NCBI GenBank assembly: GCA_964608965.1
Contig: CAZSPZ010000001.1
Coordinates: 124,001 to 188,000, forward strand
DNA from: UBA10908 sp964608965
GTDB lineage: Bacteria > Bacillota > Clostridia > Peptostreptococcales > Anaerovoracaceae
Reading direction: 5' to 3'
Length of the DNA stretch: 64,000 nt
Under the pieces are notes generated by a model, which saw only the letters and a program-made list of their open reading frames with translations, was not told the origin of the DNA and searched no databases. Every line of letters starts with the position of its first letter. Within the stretch, counting starts at the first letter, position 1. Below, piece after piece: positions 26,695 to 35,391 of the stretch. The position numbers and the translations under genes are program-made.

Positions 26695-26722
26695 TTGACA
26701 CACCACGTTGGAGTGCTATAAT
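26695..26722 (+). promoter_or_regulatory. Sigma-A promoter of the T-box/trpXYZ transcript
   Basis: Perfect TTGACA (26695-26700) and TATAAT (26717-26722), spacer 16, directly after the desulfoferrodoxin stop. Confidence 0.85.
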
Positions 26723-26734
26723 ACACACAACAAT

Positions 26735-27014
26735 TGAATTGTTATAAACCGTAGACGAAGAGAAGTAATCTGACATGGCAAGCTTAAAGAGAGTTCCGAC
26801 AAGATGGAAACGGAGCAGCGGGCGGCAGACGAATGGGCTTCGGAGGGCGGCTTGAAAAAGGAAAACCTTTAGTAGATGCCGACGGGAACCCACCCGTTAT
26901 CCATCGGGGCGCGTATGATGGTACGCGTAGCGAGTGGACGATTTTCGTCAATTCGGGTGGTATCGCAGAAGCAATCGCTTTTGTCCCGTAAAAAGGGCAA
27001 AAGCGATTTTTTTT
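26735..27014 (+). ncRNA. Tryptophan T-box leader
   Basis: About 280 bases fill the gap before the ABC transporter genes and show T-box elements in order: the Stem I base GACGAAGAGAAGTA (from about 26752), AGAGAG at about 26790, the specifier region GACGAATGGGCTTCGGAG with specifier codon TGG at 26834-26836 (the usual GAA-NNN context), the long middle stems, the T-box GGGTGGTATCGCAG (26955-26968) whose TGGT would pair with the uncharged tRNA 3' end, and a terminator hairpin overlapping it. It should read uncharged tRNA-Trp and turn on the downstream transporter when tryptophan is low. Confidence 0.93.
26973..27014 (+). terminator. T-box regulated intrinsic terminator
   Basis: AATCGCTTTTGTCCC (26973-26987) pairs with GGGCAAAAGCGATT (26995-27008), followed by a T tract. 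The left arm competes with the antiterminator formed by the T-box sequence just upstream. Confidence 0.9.
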
Positions 27015-27092
27015 ATTACTGTTTTCACGGCAAGAGAACAGTCCATCTGCCACAAATCCAGTACACAAGCTAAAAAAGCGGAGGTATCTCAA

Positions 27093-28088
27093 ATGAAAAA
27101 CATCATGAAAAAGACAATGACAACCCTACTGGTGCTCGCTATGGTATTTTCTATGGCAGCGTGTTCAAGCGGCGGCGATGCCGAAGATTTGCCTAAAATA
27201 GGAATTCTTCAATTTGCTCCCCACGCTTCTTTGGACAACTGTTATGCCGGCATTCTTCAAGGTTTGGAAGAATCAGGATTTGTGGACGGCGAAACTTGCG
27301 TCATCGAATTTATAAACGGACAGGGAGAAAGTGAAACAAACGCTTTAGCCGCGGCAAATTTTGTCAACGGCAACTTTGATATCATCATCGCCATCGCAAC
27401 GCCTTCTGCCATGCCCGCTTATGCGGCCGCAAAAGATGCAGGCATTCCTGTCGTGTTTTCGGCAGTGTCCGATCCGGTCGGGGCAGGCCTGGTTGAAAGC
27501 CTGGAAAATCCGAACACGGGAGCCACGGGAACGAGCGACGGTTTAAATTACGAAGGACAGTTTGAACTGATCAGAGCTTTCCAGCCCGATGCAAAAACAA
27601 TCGGTATCCTTTATACAACTTCCGAATCCAATTCGCTCGCACAGCTTCAAAATTATCAAGCGATTGCTCCCGGTTATGGATTTGAGATTATTGCACAGGG
27701 AATTACGGATGCTTCCGAAGTTGCATCCGGAGCGGCATCTCTGGTTGCTGCCGGTGTAGACTGTATCAACAACCTGACCGACAATAACGTAGTGAACAAC
27801 TTTTCCGTCGTGACCGCTGCCACGGATGCGGCAGGCATCCCCTGCTACGGTTCGGAAGAAGAACAAGTCGCAAAATACGGGTGTGTGGCCTCTGAAACGC
27901 TGGATTATATTGCGCTTGGACACACAACAGGCGTCATGGCCGCAGAAGTATTGAAAACCGGCGAAATCAACAGTGTTCCCGTCAGTGTGGTAACCGATTC
28001 GGAGCCGGTATATTCCTCCGTCAATATGGCAAAATTCAACCTTGCGCTTCCGCAAGCGTATGCAGACGCCAGGGAAAGGAATGAATAA
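27093..28088 (+). CDS. trpX: ABC transporter substrate-binding lipoprotein, TrpX-like
   Basis: 331 residues. The signal peptide ends in lipobox SMAAC with Cys24 as the lipidation site; lipid attachment would need Lgt, also encoded in this window. The mature part has the two-lobe fold of the ABC_sub_bind family (IGILQFAPHASLDNCYAGIL, then SAVSDPVGAGLVESL). In Firmicutes such genes with Trp-specific T-boxes are called trpXYZ and are predicted tryptophan importers. The TGG specifier upstream supports tryptophan here. ATG at 27093 with GGAGG upstream; the stop shares one base with the trpY start (TAATG). Confidence 0.9.
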   Translation: MKNIMKKTMTTLLVLAMVFSMAACSSGGDAEDLPKIGILQFAPHASLDNCYAGILQGLEESGFVDGETCVIEFINGQGESETNALAAANFVNGNFDIIIAIATPSAMPAYAAAKDAGIPVVFSAVSDPVGAGLVESLENPNTGATGTSDGLNYEGQFELIRAFQPDAKTIGILYTTSESNSLAQLQNYQAIAPGYGFEIIAQGITDASEVASGAASLVAAGVDCINNLTDNNVVNNFSVVTAATDAAGIPCYGSEEEQVAKYGCVASETLDYIALGHTTGVMAAEVLKTGEINSVPVSVVTDSEPVYSSVNMAKFNLALPQAYADARERNE

Positions 28089-28996
28089 TGGACTTATCCA
28101 TTTTTCTGAGTTTGGCTGAAGTTGTTCTCCGGGAAGGTTTTATCTACGGAATCATGGCGATGGGTGTTTATATCACCTATAAAATCCTTGATTTTCCGGA
28201 TCTTTCCGTAGATGGTACTTTCCCTTTGGGTGCATGCATTGCAGCAGCGTTGATCACTGCGGGCTTTGACCCTTGGGCCGTGTGCTTTGTCGCTTTTGCC
28301 GCCGGAGCAGTTGCCGGCAGCATTACAGGGCTGCTTCATGTCAAGCTTGGCATCACCGATTTGCTTTCGGGTATTTTAGTGATGACGGCTATGTGGTCTG
28401 TGAATCTTATCATCACCGGAGGAGCGGCCATTAAGCAGTTCTTTAACATGGAGACCATTTTCAATTCCGGGATCGTTACGATATTGCCCGAACCCTTGTT
28501 TGCCCACAGGCAGATCATCATGGTCGGACTTATCGCACTGACTGTAAAATATGGTCTGGATTGGTATCTCTCCACAAAAAACGGCCTGCTTCTAAGGGCT
28601 TCGGGGGATAACAGTCAGTATGTGACAAACTTAGGGAAAGATCCCGGATCGATGAAGATTTTAGGCCTGGCCATCGGCAACGGATGCACGGCTTTGGCAG
28701 GTTGCATTTTAGCGCAGCTGAACCAGAATGCAGACATCAATTCAGGAAAAGGGATGGTTGTCATGGCCCTTGCGGCAGTCATTATAGGCATCAGCGTTTT
28801 CCGCAGACTTAGCTTTGTAAAATTTGTTACGATGGCGGTTTTAGGCGCTATTCTTTATAAGGCCTGCCTGATGGTCGCCTTGGAACTGGGCTTGCCCAAC
28901 AGCTACTTAAAACTGCTGATGGCAATTTTACTTACACTGGCCATCGTATCGGAAAAATTCAAGGTAAAGGGAGGGAAAAAATTTGCAAAACAGTGA
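28088..28996 (+). CDS. trpY: ABC transporter permease, TrpY-like
   Basis: 302 residues with about eight or nine hydrophobic segments, of the branched-chain amino acid/sugar (BPD_transp_2) permease type; YITYKILDFPDLSVDGTFPLGA near the N-terminus is the recognisable family block. It forms the membrane channel for the TrpX/TrpZ system. It starts one base into the trpX stop and overlaps the next gene by 14 bases. Confidence 0.9.
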   Translation: MDLSIFLSLAEVVLREGFIYGIMAMGVYITYKILDFPDLSVDGTFPLGACIAAALITAGFDPWAVCFVAFAAGAVAGSITGLLHVKLGITDLLSGILVMTAMWSVNLIITGGAAIKQFFNMETIFNSGIVTILPEPLFAHRQIIMVGLIALTVKYGLDWYLSTKNGLLLRASGDNSQYVTNLGKDPGSMKILGLAIGNGCTALAGCILAQLNQNADINSGKGMVVMALAAVIIGISVFRRLSFVKFVTMAVLGAILYKACLMVALELGLPNSYLKLLMAILLTLAIVSEKFKVKGGKKFAKQ

Positions 28997-29780
28997 AATA
29001 AAACCTCTCATAAGAATGGAAAACATCCACATGCATTTCAATCCCGGGACAGTAAACGAAATTGCAGTGTTCGATCATTTTGATTTTTCGGTGAATCGGG
29101 GTGAATTCGTTTCTGTCGTGGGCTCAAACGGCTCCGGAAAAACCACGATGCTCAACCTTATCTGCGGAAGCTTTCCCATGGATCAGGGGCGTATATTCCT
29201 GGATGAGAAAGATATTACATCGATGCCTGAACACAAGCGTGCGGCAAGAATCGGCAGAGTATTTCAGAATCCGTCAAAAGGCACGTGTCCCAATCTTACC
29301 ATCATGGAAAACATGTCGCTGGCGGAAAATAAAGGCCAGGCTTTCGGACTTAGAAAAGGCGTCAACAAGCGACAGGCTGATTATTACAGGAGCCGGCTGG
29401 AACTCCTGCATTTAGGCTTGGAGGACAAACTTCACATTATGGTTGGCGCTTTATCCGGGGGACAAAGGCAGGCATTGGCTTTGTTGATCGCCACGATGAC
29501 ACCCATCGATCTGCTCGTTTTAGACGAGCACACGGCCGCCCTTGATCCCAAGTCTTCCCAGACAGTCATGGATTTGACGCTCCGTGTGATCGAGGAAAAA
29601 CACCTTACCGCACTGATGGTAACGCACAACCTTCGGTTTGCCGTGGAATATGGAAACAGGCTTGTGATGATGCACGAAGGAAAAACCGTCATCGACACAA
29701 AAGGGAAGAGTAAATCGGACTACACCATCGAAAATTTACTGAAAACGTTCAACGAAATATCCATAGAATGCGGGAATTAA
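28983..29780 (+). CDS. trpZ: ABC transporter ATP-binding protein, TrpZ-like
   Basis: 265 residues. Walker A VGSNGSGKTTML (about 40-51), signature ALSGGQRQALAL, Walker B LLVLDEHTAALD and the switch histidine in MVTHNL are all intact, so it should hydrolyse ATP. The start is TTG at 28983, supported by GGGAGGG 7-8 bases upstream; the first in-frame ATG is about 11 codons later and lacks a site. It ends the T-box-controlled transporter operon. Confidence 0.9.
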   Translation: MQNSEIKPLIRMENIHMHFNPGTVNEIAVFDHFDFSVNRGEFVSVVGSNGSGKTTMLNLICGSFPMDQGRIFLDEKDITSMPEHKRAARIGRVFQNPSKGTCPNLTIMENMSLAENKGQAFGLRKGVNKRQADYYRSRLELLHLGLEDKLHIMVGALSGGQRQALALLIATMTPIDLLVLDEHTAALDPKSSQTVMDLTLRVIEEKHLTALMVTHNLRFAVEYGNRLVMMHEGKTVIDTKGKSKSDYTIENLLKTFNEISIECGN

Positions 29781-29823
29781 AAAGCACTTGAACGATTCCT
29801 CAATATCCACAAAAAAATGCCCC

Positions 29824-29846
29824 GAGGCAGCCCATTGGACTGCCTC
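29824..29846 (+). terminator. Possible weak terminator after trpZ
   Basis: GAGGCAG (29824-29830) and CTGCCTC (29840-29846) form a 7-bp hairpin, but only a broken T-rich stretch follows. It could end the trpXYZ transcript. Confidence 0.35.
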
Positions 29847-29849
29847 TTA

Positions 29850-29858
29850 TGTTATAAT
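29850..29858 (+). promoter_or_regulatory. Extended minus-10 promoter for pcrA-ligA
   Basis: TGT-TATAAT (TATAAT at 29853-29858), with no good minus-35, 28 bases before the pcrA start. Confidence 0.55.
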
Positions 29859-29886
29859 TAAGCCCAGAGCGTCGAAGGAGAAATGA

Positions 29887-32124
29887 ATGTTAGATTACCT
29901 GGAAAAATTGAACCCACAGCAATACGAAGCCGCCACATATCTGGACGGCCCCCTTCTTATTCTTGCCGGTGCGGGAAGCGGAAAAACCGGAACGATGACA
30001 CACCGTATCGCCTATATGATCAAAGAGGCCGGAATAAGCCCTTATTCTATTCTTGCCGTCACGTTTACCAATAAGGCTGCCAGAGAGATGAGGGACAGAG
30101 TCGAAGCGTTGGTCGGGCCGGTTCAAGGCATGTGGATCCAAACGTTTCACTCGGCTTGCCTTCGAATCCTGCGCAAAGATGCGGATAAAGTCGGCTACGA
30201 AAAGAGTTTTGTGGTATATGATCCCGTGGATCAAAAATCCGTCATCAAAGCGATCATCAAAGAATTTGAGCTGGATGAGAAAAAGTACGCGCCCAACTAT
30301 GTGCTCAGCGAAATTTCGGCTGCAAAAGAGCAGTCGGTCAGTGCCGGCGAATACAGAAGAAAATACGGCGACAGTTTGCATTACAAGGATCTTATAGAAC
30401 TGTACGACAGGTACGAGAAGACACTGAAAAAAAACAATGCGATGGATTTTGACGATTTGATTCTTCGTACAGTCCAACTGTTTGAATCCGACGAAGCCAC
30501 GCTGATAGATTATCAAAAGCGTTTTCGCTATGTGATGGTCGACGAATATCAGGACACAAATCTTTTGCAATATAAACTGGTAAAAATGCTGGCAGAAGAG
30601 CACCACAACATTTGTGTGGTGGGCGACGATGATCAGTGTATTTACCAATGGCGGGGAGCCGATATCCGCAACATACTGGAATTCGAAAAGGATTTTCCCG
30701 GTGCCAAAGTCATTAAATTAGAAGAGAATTATCGTTCCAGCTGCAACATTATCGAAGCCGCACACAGTGTCATCTCCAAAAATAGGGGACGCAAAGATAA
30801 AAAACTGTGGACAAAAGCGGAAGCCGGAGAAAAAATCAACTACTACAGGGCTTCCGACGATAAGGAAGAAGCCAGATACGTCGGCGCTAAAATCGAAGCG
30901 CTGATGCGAAAAGACAACGAACTTCGATTTTCGGACTTTGCGATTTTATACAGGACAAATGTTCAGTCTCGGCGTTTTGAGGAGTCGTTGTCCGCGAAGG
31001 GAGTTCCCTATCAGGTATTGTCCGGACTGCGCTATTACGATCGCAAAGAGATCAAGGATATTCTGGCATATATGCGTTTGGTTCTTAACCCCAAAGACGA
31101 TGTCAGCCTTCTTCGAATCTTGAACGAACCCAAAAGGGGAATCGGCAAAAAGACGGAAGAAAGCCTGCGCGTTCTTGCCAGAGAACGCAACGAGAATTTA
31201 ATGGAAACGCTCAAGGATCAGGAGATACTCGAGAGTTTTTCCTCGAAAGCCAAAGACAGCGTCCGGGAATTTGTGGGTGCTTTGGAATCGCTTCACCTGG
31301 AGCAAGGCAACATGAAAGTCGCCGATATTTACGATACTGTTCTGATGCGCACGGGATACCTTCCGGCGCTGGAAGAGCAGCATACCGTGGAATCAGACAG
31401 CCGCATAGAAAATCTTCTTGAATTTAAATCTGTTATTCTTGAAAAAGAAAAAGAAAAGTCCACCTTGGATGAAACTCTTTCTTTAGAAGAATTTATGGAA
31501 GGACTTACGCTTCTTTCCGATATAGATAATCACAATCCAAACGAAGACGCTGTGTCGTTAATGACGCTGCACTCTGCCAAGGGTTTGGAATTTCCGGTTG
31601 TTTTCATGCCCGGAATGGAGACAGGCATCTTTCCAAGCTATCGCACCATAGACAAGGGCGAAGGAATGGAAGAGGAAAGGCGTCTTTGCTATGTGGGAAT
31701 GACCAGGGCCAAGCGGTTGCTTTTTATGACGAGCGCCGAATGGAGAATGTTGTACGGGAAAACAGACCTTACAAGCGAGTCGCTGTTTTTAAAAGAGATC
31801 GACAAAAAGTATCTTGACGGAGACGCTATTTACGAAAAAAAGGCAGGCAGTACATCCTTCGCCAGATACGACATAAAGGCTCCCTACTCCGAAGGACCTT
31901 ACATTTCTCCTCTATCCAGCCTTACCGCCGTCAAACAAAATCCGGCAGCCAAGGCCACGCTTGCCAATGTGAACGTTGCGGCAGGAGATAAAATCAAGCA
32001 CGAGAAATTCGGATTCGGCACGGTGATCGATGCCAGAGGAAATGTCCTGACGATTATTTTTGATCAGGAGGGAACAAAAAAATTGGCAAAAGATTTGGCG
32101 CCGCTGCAAAAGGTGGAAGAATGA
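29887..32124 (+). CDS. pcrA: ATP-dependent DNA helicase PcrA/UvrD
   Basis: 745 residues, the PcrA length. Superfamily 1A helicase motifs: Walker A LAGAGSGKTGTM (26-37), TFTNKAAREMRDRV, MVDEYQDTN, GDDDQCIYQWRGADI, LEENYRS, MTLHSAKGLEFPVVF and YVGMTRAKRLLF; a C-terminal KIKHEKFGFGTVIDARG PcrA-type tail is present. It unwinds DNA in repair and replication restart. Of two nearby ATGs, 29887 has AAGGAG at ideal spacing. It overlaps ligA by four bases, as in many Firmicutes. Confidence 0.96.
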   Translation: MLDYLEKLNPQQYEAATYLDGPLLILAGAGSGKTGTMTHRIAYMIKEAGISPYSILAVTFTNKAAREMRDRVEALVGPVQGMWIQTFHSACLRILRKDADKVGYEKSFVVYDPVDQKSVIKAIIKEFELDEKKYAPNYVLSEISAAKEQSVSAGEYRRKYGDSLHYKDLIELYDRYEKTLKKNNAMDFDDLILRTVQLFESDEATLIDYQKRFRYVMVDEYQDTNLLQYKLVKMLAEEHHNICVVGDDDQCIYQWRGADIRNILEFEKDFPGAKVIKLEENYRSSCNIIEAAHSVISKNRGRKDKKLWTKAEAGEKINYYRASDDKEEARYVGAKIEALMRKDNELRFSDFAILYRTNVQSRRFEESLSAKGVPYQVLSGLRYYDRKEIKDILAYMRLVLNPKDDVSLLRILNEPKRGIGKKTEESLRVLARERNENLMETLKDQEILESFSSKAKDSVREFVGALESLHLEQGNMKVADIYDTVLMRTGYLPALEEQHTVESDSRIENLLEFKSVILEKEKEKSTLDETLSLEEFMEGLTLLSDIDNHNPNEDAVSLMTLHSAKGLEFPVVFMPGMETGIFPSYRTIDKGEGMEEERRLCYVGMTRAKRLLFMTSAEWRMLYGKTDLTSESLFLKEIDKKYLDGDAIYEKKAGSTSFARYDIKAPYSEGPYISPLSSLTAVKQNPAAKATLANVNVAAGDKIKHEKFGFGTVIDARGNVLTIIFDQEGTKKLAKDLAPLQKVEE

Positions 32125-34124
32125 TGGATCCTAAAAAGCGCATGGAAGAGCTTTACGAGCTGATTAACCTTCATAACGACCGATATTATAATCAGGACGA
32201 CCCGGAAATCAGTGATTTTGAATACGATAAGCTCAGTGTAGAGCTAAGACGCCTGGAAGAAGAGTACCCGCTGTTTGCCCGGCAGGATACCCCCACGCAA
32301 AAGGTAGGCGGTTCAACGAAGCGCGAATTGAAGAAAGTCGCTCACGATGTGCCGATCATCTCGTTGCAGGATGTATTTTCAAAGGAAGAGGTCTATGCTT
32401 TCGTGGAAAAAGTGCAAAAAGAGCAGCCGGATGTCCTTTTTATTGTCGAGAAAAAAATCGACGGCTTAACCGTTGTGCTGCGCTATCGAAACGGCACGTT
32501 GGAAGAGGCGATTACCCGCGGCGACGGCAGTGTGGGCGAAAGCGTCTATGAAAATGCGCTGGCGATCAAGAGCATTCCCAAAACCTTGCCGGAGAAGCTT
32601 GCGTATCTGGAAGTTCGTGGAGAAATATACATGTCTTCGGAGAGTTTTCGTGCCGCCAATGAGCGGCAGGTGATTTCCGGCGGGAAACTCTATCAAAACC
32701 GCAGAAACAGCGCTGCCGGCACCATGAGGCAACTGGACTCCTCCGTCGTCGAAAAAAGAGGTCTGGATATTTTCGTGTTCAACCTGGAATTGGCGGACGG
32801 CAAAACATTCACTTCTCACAAAGAAACATTGGAATGGTTGTCGTCACAAGGATTTGCAACGAGCCCCGATCTCAGAGAAGCAAGATCCGCCGATCAAGTA
32901 TGGGAGGCAATTGAGCATATAGCACAAACCCGGTATTCTTTAAATTACGGTTTGGACGGCGCCGTGGTCAAAGTGGACAGCCTTTCTGTTCGAGAGCAGC
33001 TTGGCATGACGTCCAAAGTGCCCAAATGGGCCGTTGCTTTTAAGTATCCTCCCGAACAAAAAGAAACGGTTGTCGAAGATATCATTGTTCAAGTGGGAAG
33101 AACAGGCCGAATAACACCTCTGGCTGTTTTAGAGCCTGTCAGGCTAGCTGAAACGACTGTCGCAAGAGCAACGCTTCACAATCAGGATTACATCAACGAA
33201 AAAGATATTCGAATCGGAGACGTCGTGCTTGTTCAAAAGGCAGGCGATATCATCCCGGAAGTCCTTTCCGTGGTGAAAGAAAAAAGGCCGGATGATGCAA
33301 AAGAGTTTTCCCTGCCGGATCAGTGCCCGATTTGCGGCTCGCCGGTTGCAAGGGAGCAAGACGGCGCGCACATGTATTGCACAGGTCAGTCCTGCCCCGC
33401 AAAAGACAGCCGATCCATTGCCTATTTCGTGAGCAAAGACGCCATGAATATGGAAGGTTTTGGACCTTCTGCGGTGGACTCGCTCATTTCGGAGGGTTAT
33501 ATAAGAAACGTGACGGATATTTTTACCTTAAATCAGCAACGGGAAAAGTTGATCAAGGAAGGCACCGTCGGAAAAGAAAAGTCGGTTGACAATCTGTTGA
33601 AAGCTATAGAAAAATCCAAAACAAACGACATCGATCGACTGATTACAGGGCTTGGCATTCGCAACGTCGGGAAGCAATCAGCGAAAGTGCTGGCGGAAGC
33701 CTACGATTCTGTTTGGGAGATCATGGCGGCTTCGGTGGAAGAGCTGATGAATCTGAAAGACTTCGGAGAAATCGTGGCAAAAGACGTATACGACTTCTTC
33801 CACGCAGAGAAAAATCGTGATATAATCAACGGGTTGTCTTCGCTGGGTGTCAACATGAAGTCCGGTGCAAAAGCGAAACTTCAGGATAGCAGATTCCAAG
33901 GTAAAACGTTCGTGCTTACCGGCGCATTACCCGGCATGGGCAGAGATGAAGCGACTGCGCTGATCGAAAGTTTCGGCGGAAAAGTTTCCGGCAGCGTCTC
34001 CTCCAAAACCGATTATGTTCTGGCCGGAGAGGCGGCAGGCAGCAAGCTTGTCAAAGCGGAAAGCTTGGGCGTTCAGATTATAGATGAAAAAATCCTCCTG
34101 GAAATGACAGGCGGAAGCAAGTAA
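32121..34124 (+). CDS. ligA: NAD-dependent DNA ligase
   Basis: 667 residues, the usual size. Domain Ia (RYYNQDDPEISDFEYDKL), adenylation lysine Lys112 in VEKKIDGLTV, AAGTMRQLDS, the OB fold, a Cys4 zinc finger (CPICGSP...YCTGQSCPAK, about 402-424), helix-hairpin-helix repeats (ITGLGIRNVGKQSAK) and a C-terminal BRCT domain (GKTFVLTGALPGMGRDEA) are all present. It seals nicks during replication and repair using NAD+. Translationally coupled to pcrA (ATGA). Confidence 0.97.
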   Translation: MMDPKKRMEELYELINLHNDRYYNQDDPEISDFEYDKLSVELRRLEEEYPLFARQDTPTQKVGGSTKRELKKVAHDVPIISLQDVFSKEEVYAFVEKVQKEQPDVLFIVEKKIDGLTVVLRYRNGTLEEAITRGDGSVGESVYENALAIKSIPKTLPEKLAYLEVRGEIYMSSESFRAANERQVISGGKLYQNRRNSAAGTMRQLDSSVVEKRGLDIFVFNLELADGKTFTSHKETLEWLSSQGFATSPDLREARSADQVWEAIEHIAQTRYSLNYGLDGAVVKVDSLSVREQLGMTSKVPKWAVAFKYPPEQKETVVEDIIVQVGRTGRITPLAVLEPVRLAETTVARATLHNQDYINEKDIRIGDVVLVQKAGDIIPEVLSVVKEKRPDDAKEFSLPDQCPICGSPVAREQDGAHMYCTGQSCPAKDSRSIAYFVSKDAMNMEGFGPSAVDSLISEGYIRNVTDIFTLNQQREKLIKEGTVGKEKSVDNLLKAIEKSKTNDIDRLITGLGIRNVGKQSAKVLAEAYDSVWEIMAASVEELMNLKDFGEIVAKDVYDFFHAEKNRDIINGLSSLGVNMKSGAKAKLQDSRFQGKTFVLTGALPGMGRDEATALIESFGGKVSGSVSSKTDYVLAGEAAGSKLVKAESLGVQIIDEKILLEMTGGSK

Positions 34125-34140
34125 GGAGAGCTGTTTTTCA

Positions 34141-35151
34141 ATGGATTGTATCACCTTAAAACCGGGAAAGCTGGAAACGGAGTTTCTGGAAGAGCTGGTT
34201 TTTAAAAATGTAAAGCACAGAAGACCCGAAGTGCTCGTTCGCCCGGGTGTGGGAGAAGATTGTGCCACGCTTGATTTCGGCGAGTACGAATGCGTCATGT
34301 CCACCGACCCCATAACAGCGGCAATATCCGACATCGGAAGGTTAGCCATACACATCACCTGCAACGATATCGCTTCAAACGGCGTGGAACCGCTTGGAAT
34401 CATGCTGGCGGTCATGCTGCCGATCGGCACGACCACAGACGACATAGAGCGTATCATGCAGCAGGCTGCGGAAGTAAGCGAAGAACTGGGCGTTGAAATT
34501 ATAGGCGGGCACACGGAAGTCACTCCTGCCGTAAACAGACCGGTCATCGTGTCTACGGCCGTGGGCAAAACATTGGCCGGCGGCTCGCAAAGAGCGACTG
34601 CGATGCGCCCGGGAGACCTTATTTACATGACAAAGCAAGCCGGCTTGGAAGGCGCGGGCATCATTGCCAGCGACTTTGAAAAGGAACTGACGAACGTTCT
34701 TACGCCGGAAGAATTGAATACGGCGAAGTCGTATTTGAAAAACGTAAGCGTCTTAAAGGAAGGTATTGCCGCGGGAAAAGTAGGGACTGCGGGCATGCAC
34801 GATATTACAGAAGGCGGCGTGCTGGGTGCGGTATGGGAACTCGCTGAAATCGCAGATGTAGGCTTAAGGCTCGTTTATGCGGATATCCCTGTCACAGAGC
34901 CCATAAAAAAGATTTCGGCTCATTTTGGAATCAATTATCTTCGTTTAATCTCTTCGGGAAGCATGATGATCATCATCCGTCCGGACAAAGCACTACAACT
35001 GGAAACTGCAGTAAAAGCTGTCGGTGTATCTTTATCCAAGATCGGCGAAGTGCTGCCAAAGGAAGCGGGCAGGATCATGGTTCTTGCAAATGGGAAAGAG
35101 GAGGTCATCGATCCTCCCGGAAGCGACGAACTTTACAAAGTAATCAAGTAG
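34141..35151 (+). CDS. AIR synthase-related (PurM/HypE-fold) ATP-binding protein
   Basis: 336 residues. The fold of the PurM/HypE/ThiL/SelD superfamily is recognised from RPGVGEDCATLDF at the N-terminus, STDPITAAISDIGRLAIHITCNDIASNG, HTEVTPAV and AGMHDITEGGVLGAVWE. It lacks the C-terminal PRIC cysteine motif of HypE and the SelD Cys/Sec motif, and so is probably neither. Homologues of unknown function are common in Clostridia. It lies 16 bases after ligA and is likely part of the pcrA-ligA transcript; no functional link is evident. Confidence 0.75.
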   Translation: MDCITLKPGKLETEFLEELVFKNVKHRRPEVLVRPGVGEDCATLDFGEYECVMSTDPITAAISDIGRLAIHITCNDIASNGVEPLGIMLAVMLPIGTTTDDIERIMQQAAEVSEELGVEIIGGHTEVTPAVNRPVIVSTAVGKTLAGGSQRATAMRPGDLIYMTKQAGLEGAGIIASDFEKELTNVLTPEELNTAKSYLKNVSVLKEGIAAGKVGTAGMHDITEGGVLGAVWELAEIADVGLRLVYADIPVTEPIKKISAHFGINYLRLISSGSMMIIIRPDKALQLETAVKAVGVSLSKIGEVLPKEAGRIMVLANGKEEVIDPPGSDELYKVIK

Positions 35152-35156
35152 CTTCC

Positions 35157-35185
35157 TTGACTAAAACGGAAGATATTCATATAAT
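35157..35185 (+). promoter_or_regulatory. Promoter of the SRP RNA gene
   Basis: TTGACT (35157-35162), 17-base spacer, TATAAT (35180-35185). The predicted start is about 35192, matching the 5' side of the SRP RNA helix. Confidence 0.8.
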
Positions 35186-35191
35186 AAATCT

Positions 35192-35370
35192 TGAAAGCAT
35201 TCAATCTGAATTGCCTTGGGATAGCTTCGCGGGCTGCGGTTTGGGTCCTGCGCAATAAGAATCTGTGAACCTCGTCAGGTCCGGAAGGAAGCAGCGATAA
35301 ACGGAATCTCTTATGTGCCGCAGACAAGCCTATTCCATTGGTCGGCGAAGCTAACCGAAGGCAATTCTTT
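35192..35370 (+). ncRNA. ffs: Signal recognition particle RNA (SRP RNA, 4.5S/scRNA)
   Basis: The universally conserved apical loop GTCAGGTCCGGAAGGAAGCAGC lies at about 35274-35295 (read here in two parts: GTCAGGTCCGGAAGGAAG then CAGC). The molecule closes with GAATTGCCTT (35209-35218) pairing with AAGGCAATTC (35358-35367), giving a rod of about 160 bases. I see no Alu-domain sequence as in B. subtilis scRNA, so it is the short or intermediate type. It binds Ffh for co-translational membrane targeting. Its position directly before dnaX is typical of Firmicutes. The 5' end is estimated from the promoter. Confidence 0.92.
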
Positions 35371-35391
35371 TAGAGCGGGAAAGGAAAGTTT

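Noticed and set aside
26934..27092. In-frame extension of trpX upstream to 26934
   Set aside because: It would run through the T-box terminator and lacks a ribosome-binding site; ATG 27093 gives a proper lipoprotein signal peptide.
29890..30648. 252-codon minus-strand open frame inside pcrA
   Set aside because: Antisense shadow of conserved helicase motifs; composition rich in Val, Phe and His without any domain.
33927..34568. 213-codon minus-strand open frame spanning the ligA end and the AIR-synthase-like start
   Set aside because: Ser/Thr/Met-rich antisense frame with no start signal, overlapping two confident genes.
34141..35151. Call as HypE or SelD
   Set aside because: The PurM-like fold is clear, but the HypE C-terminal PRIC motif and the SelD Cys/Sec active-site motif are absent.
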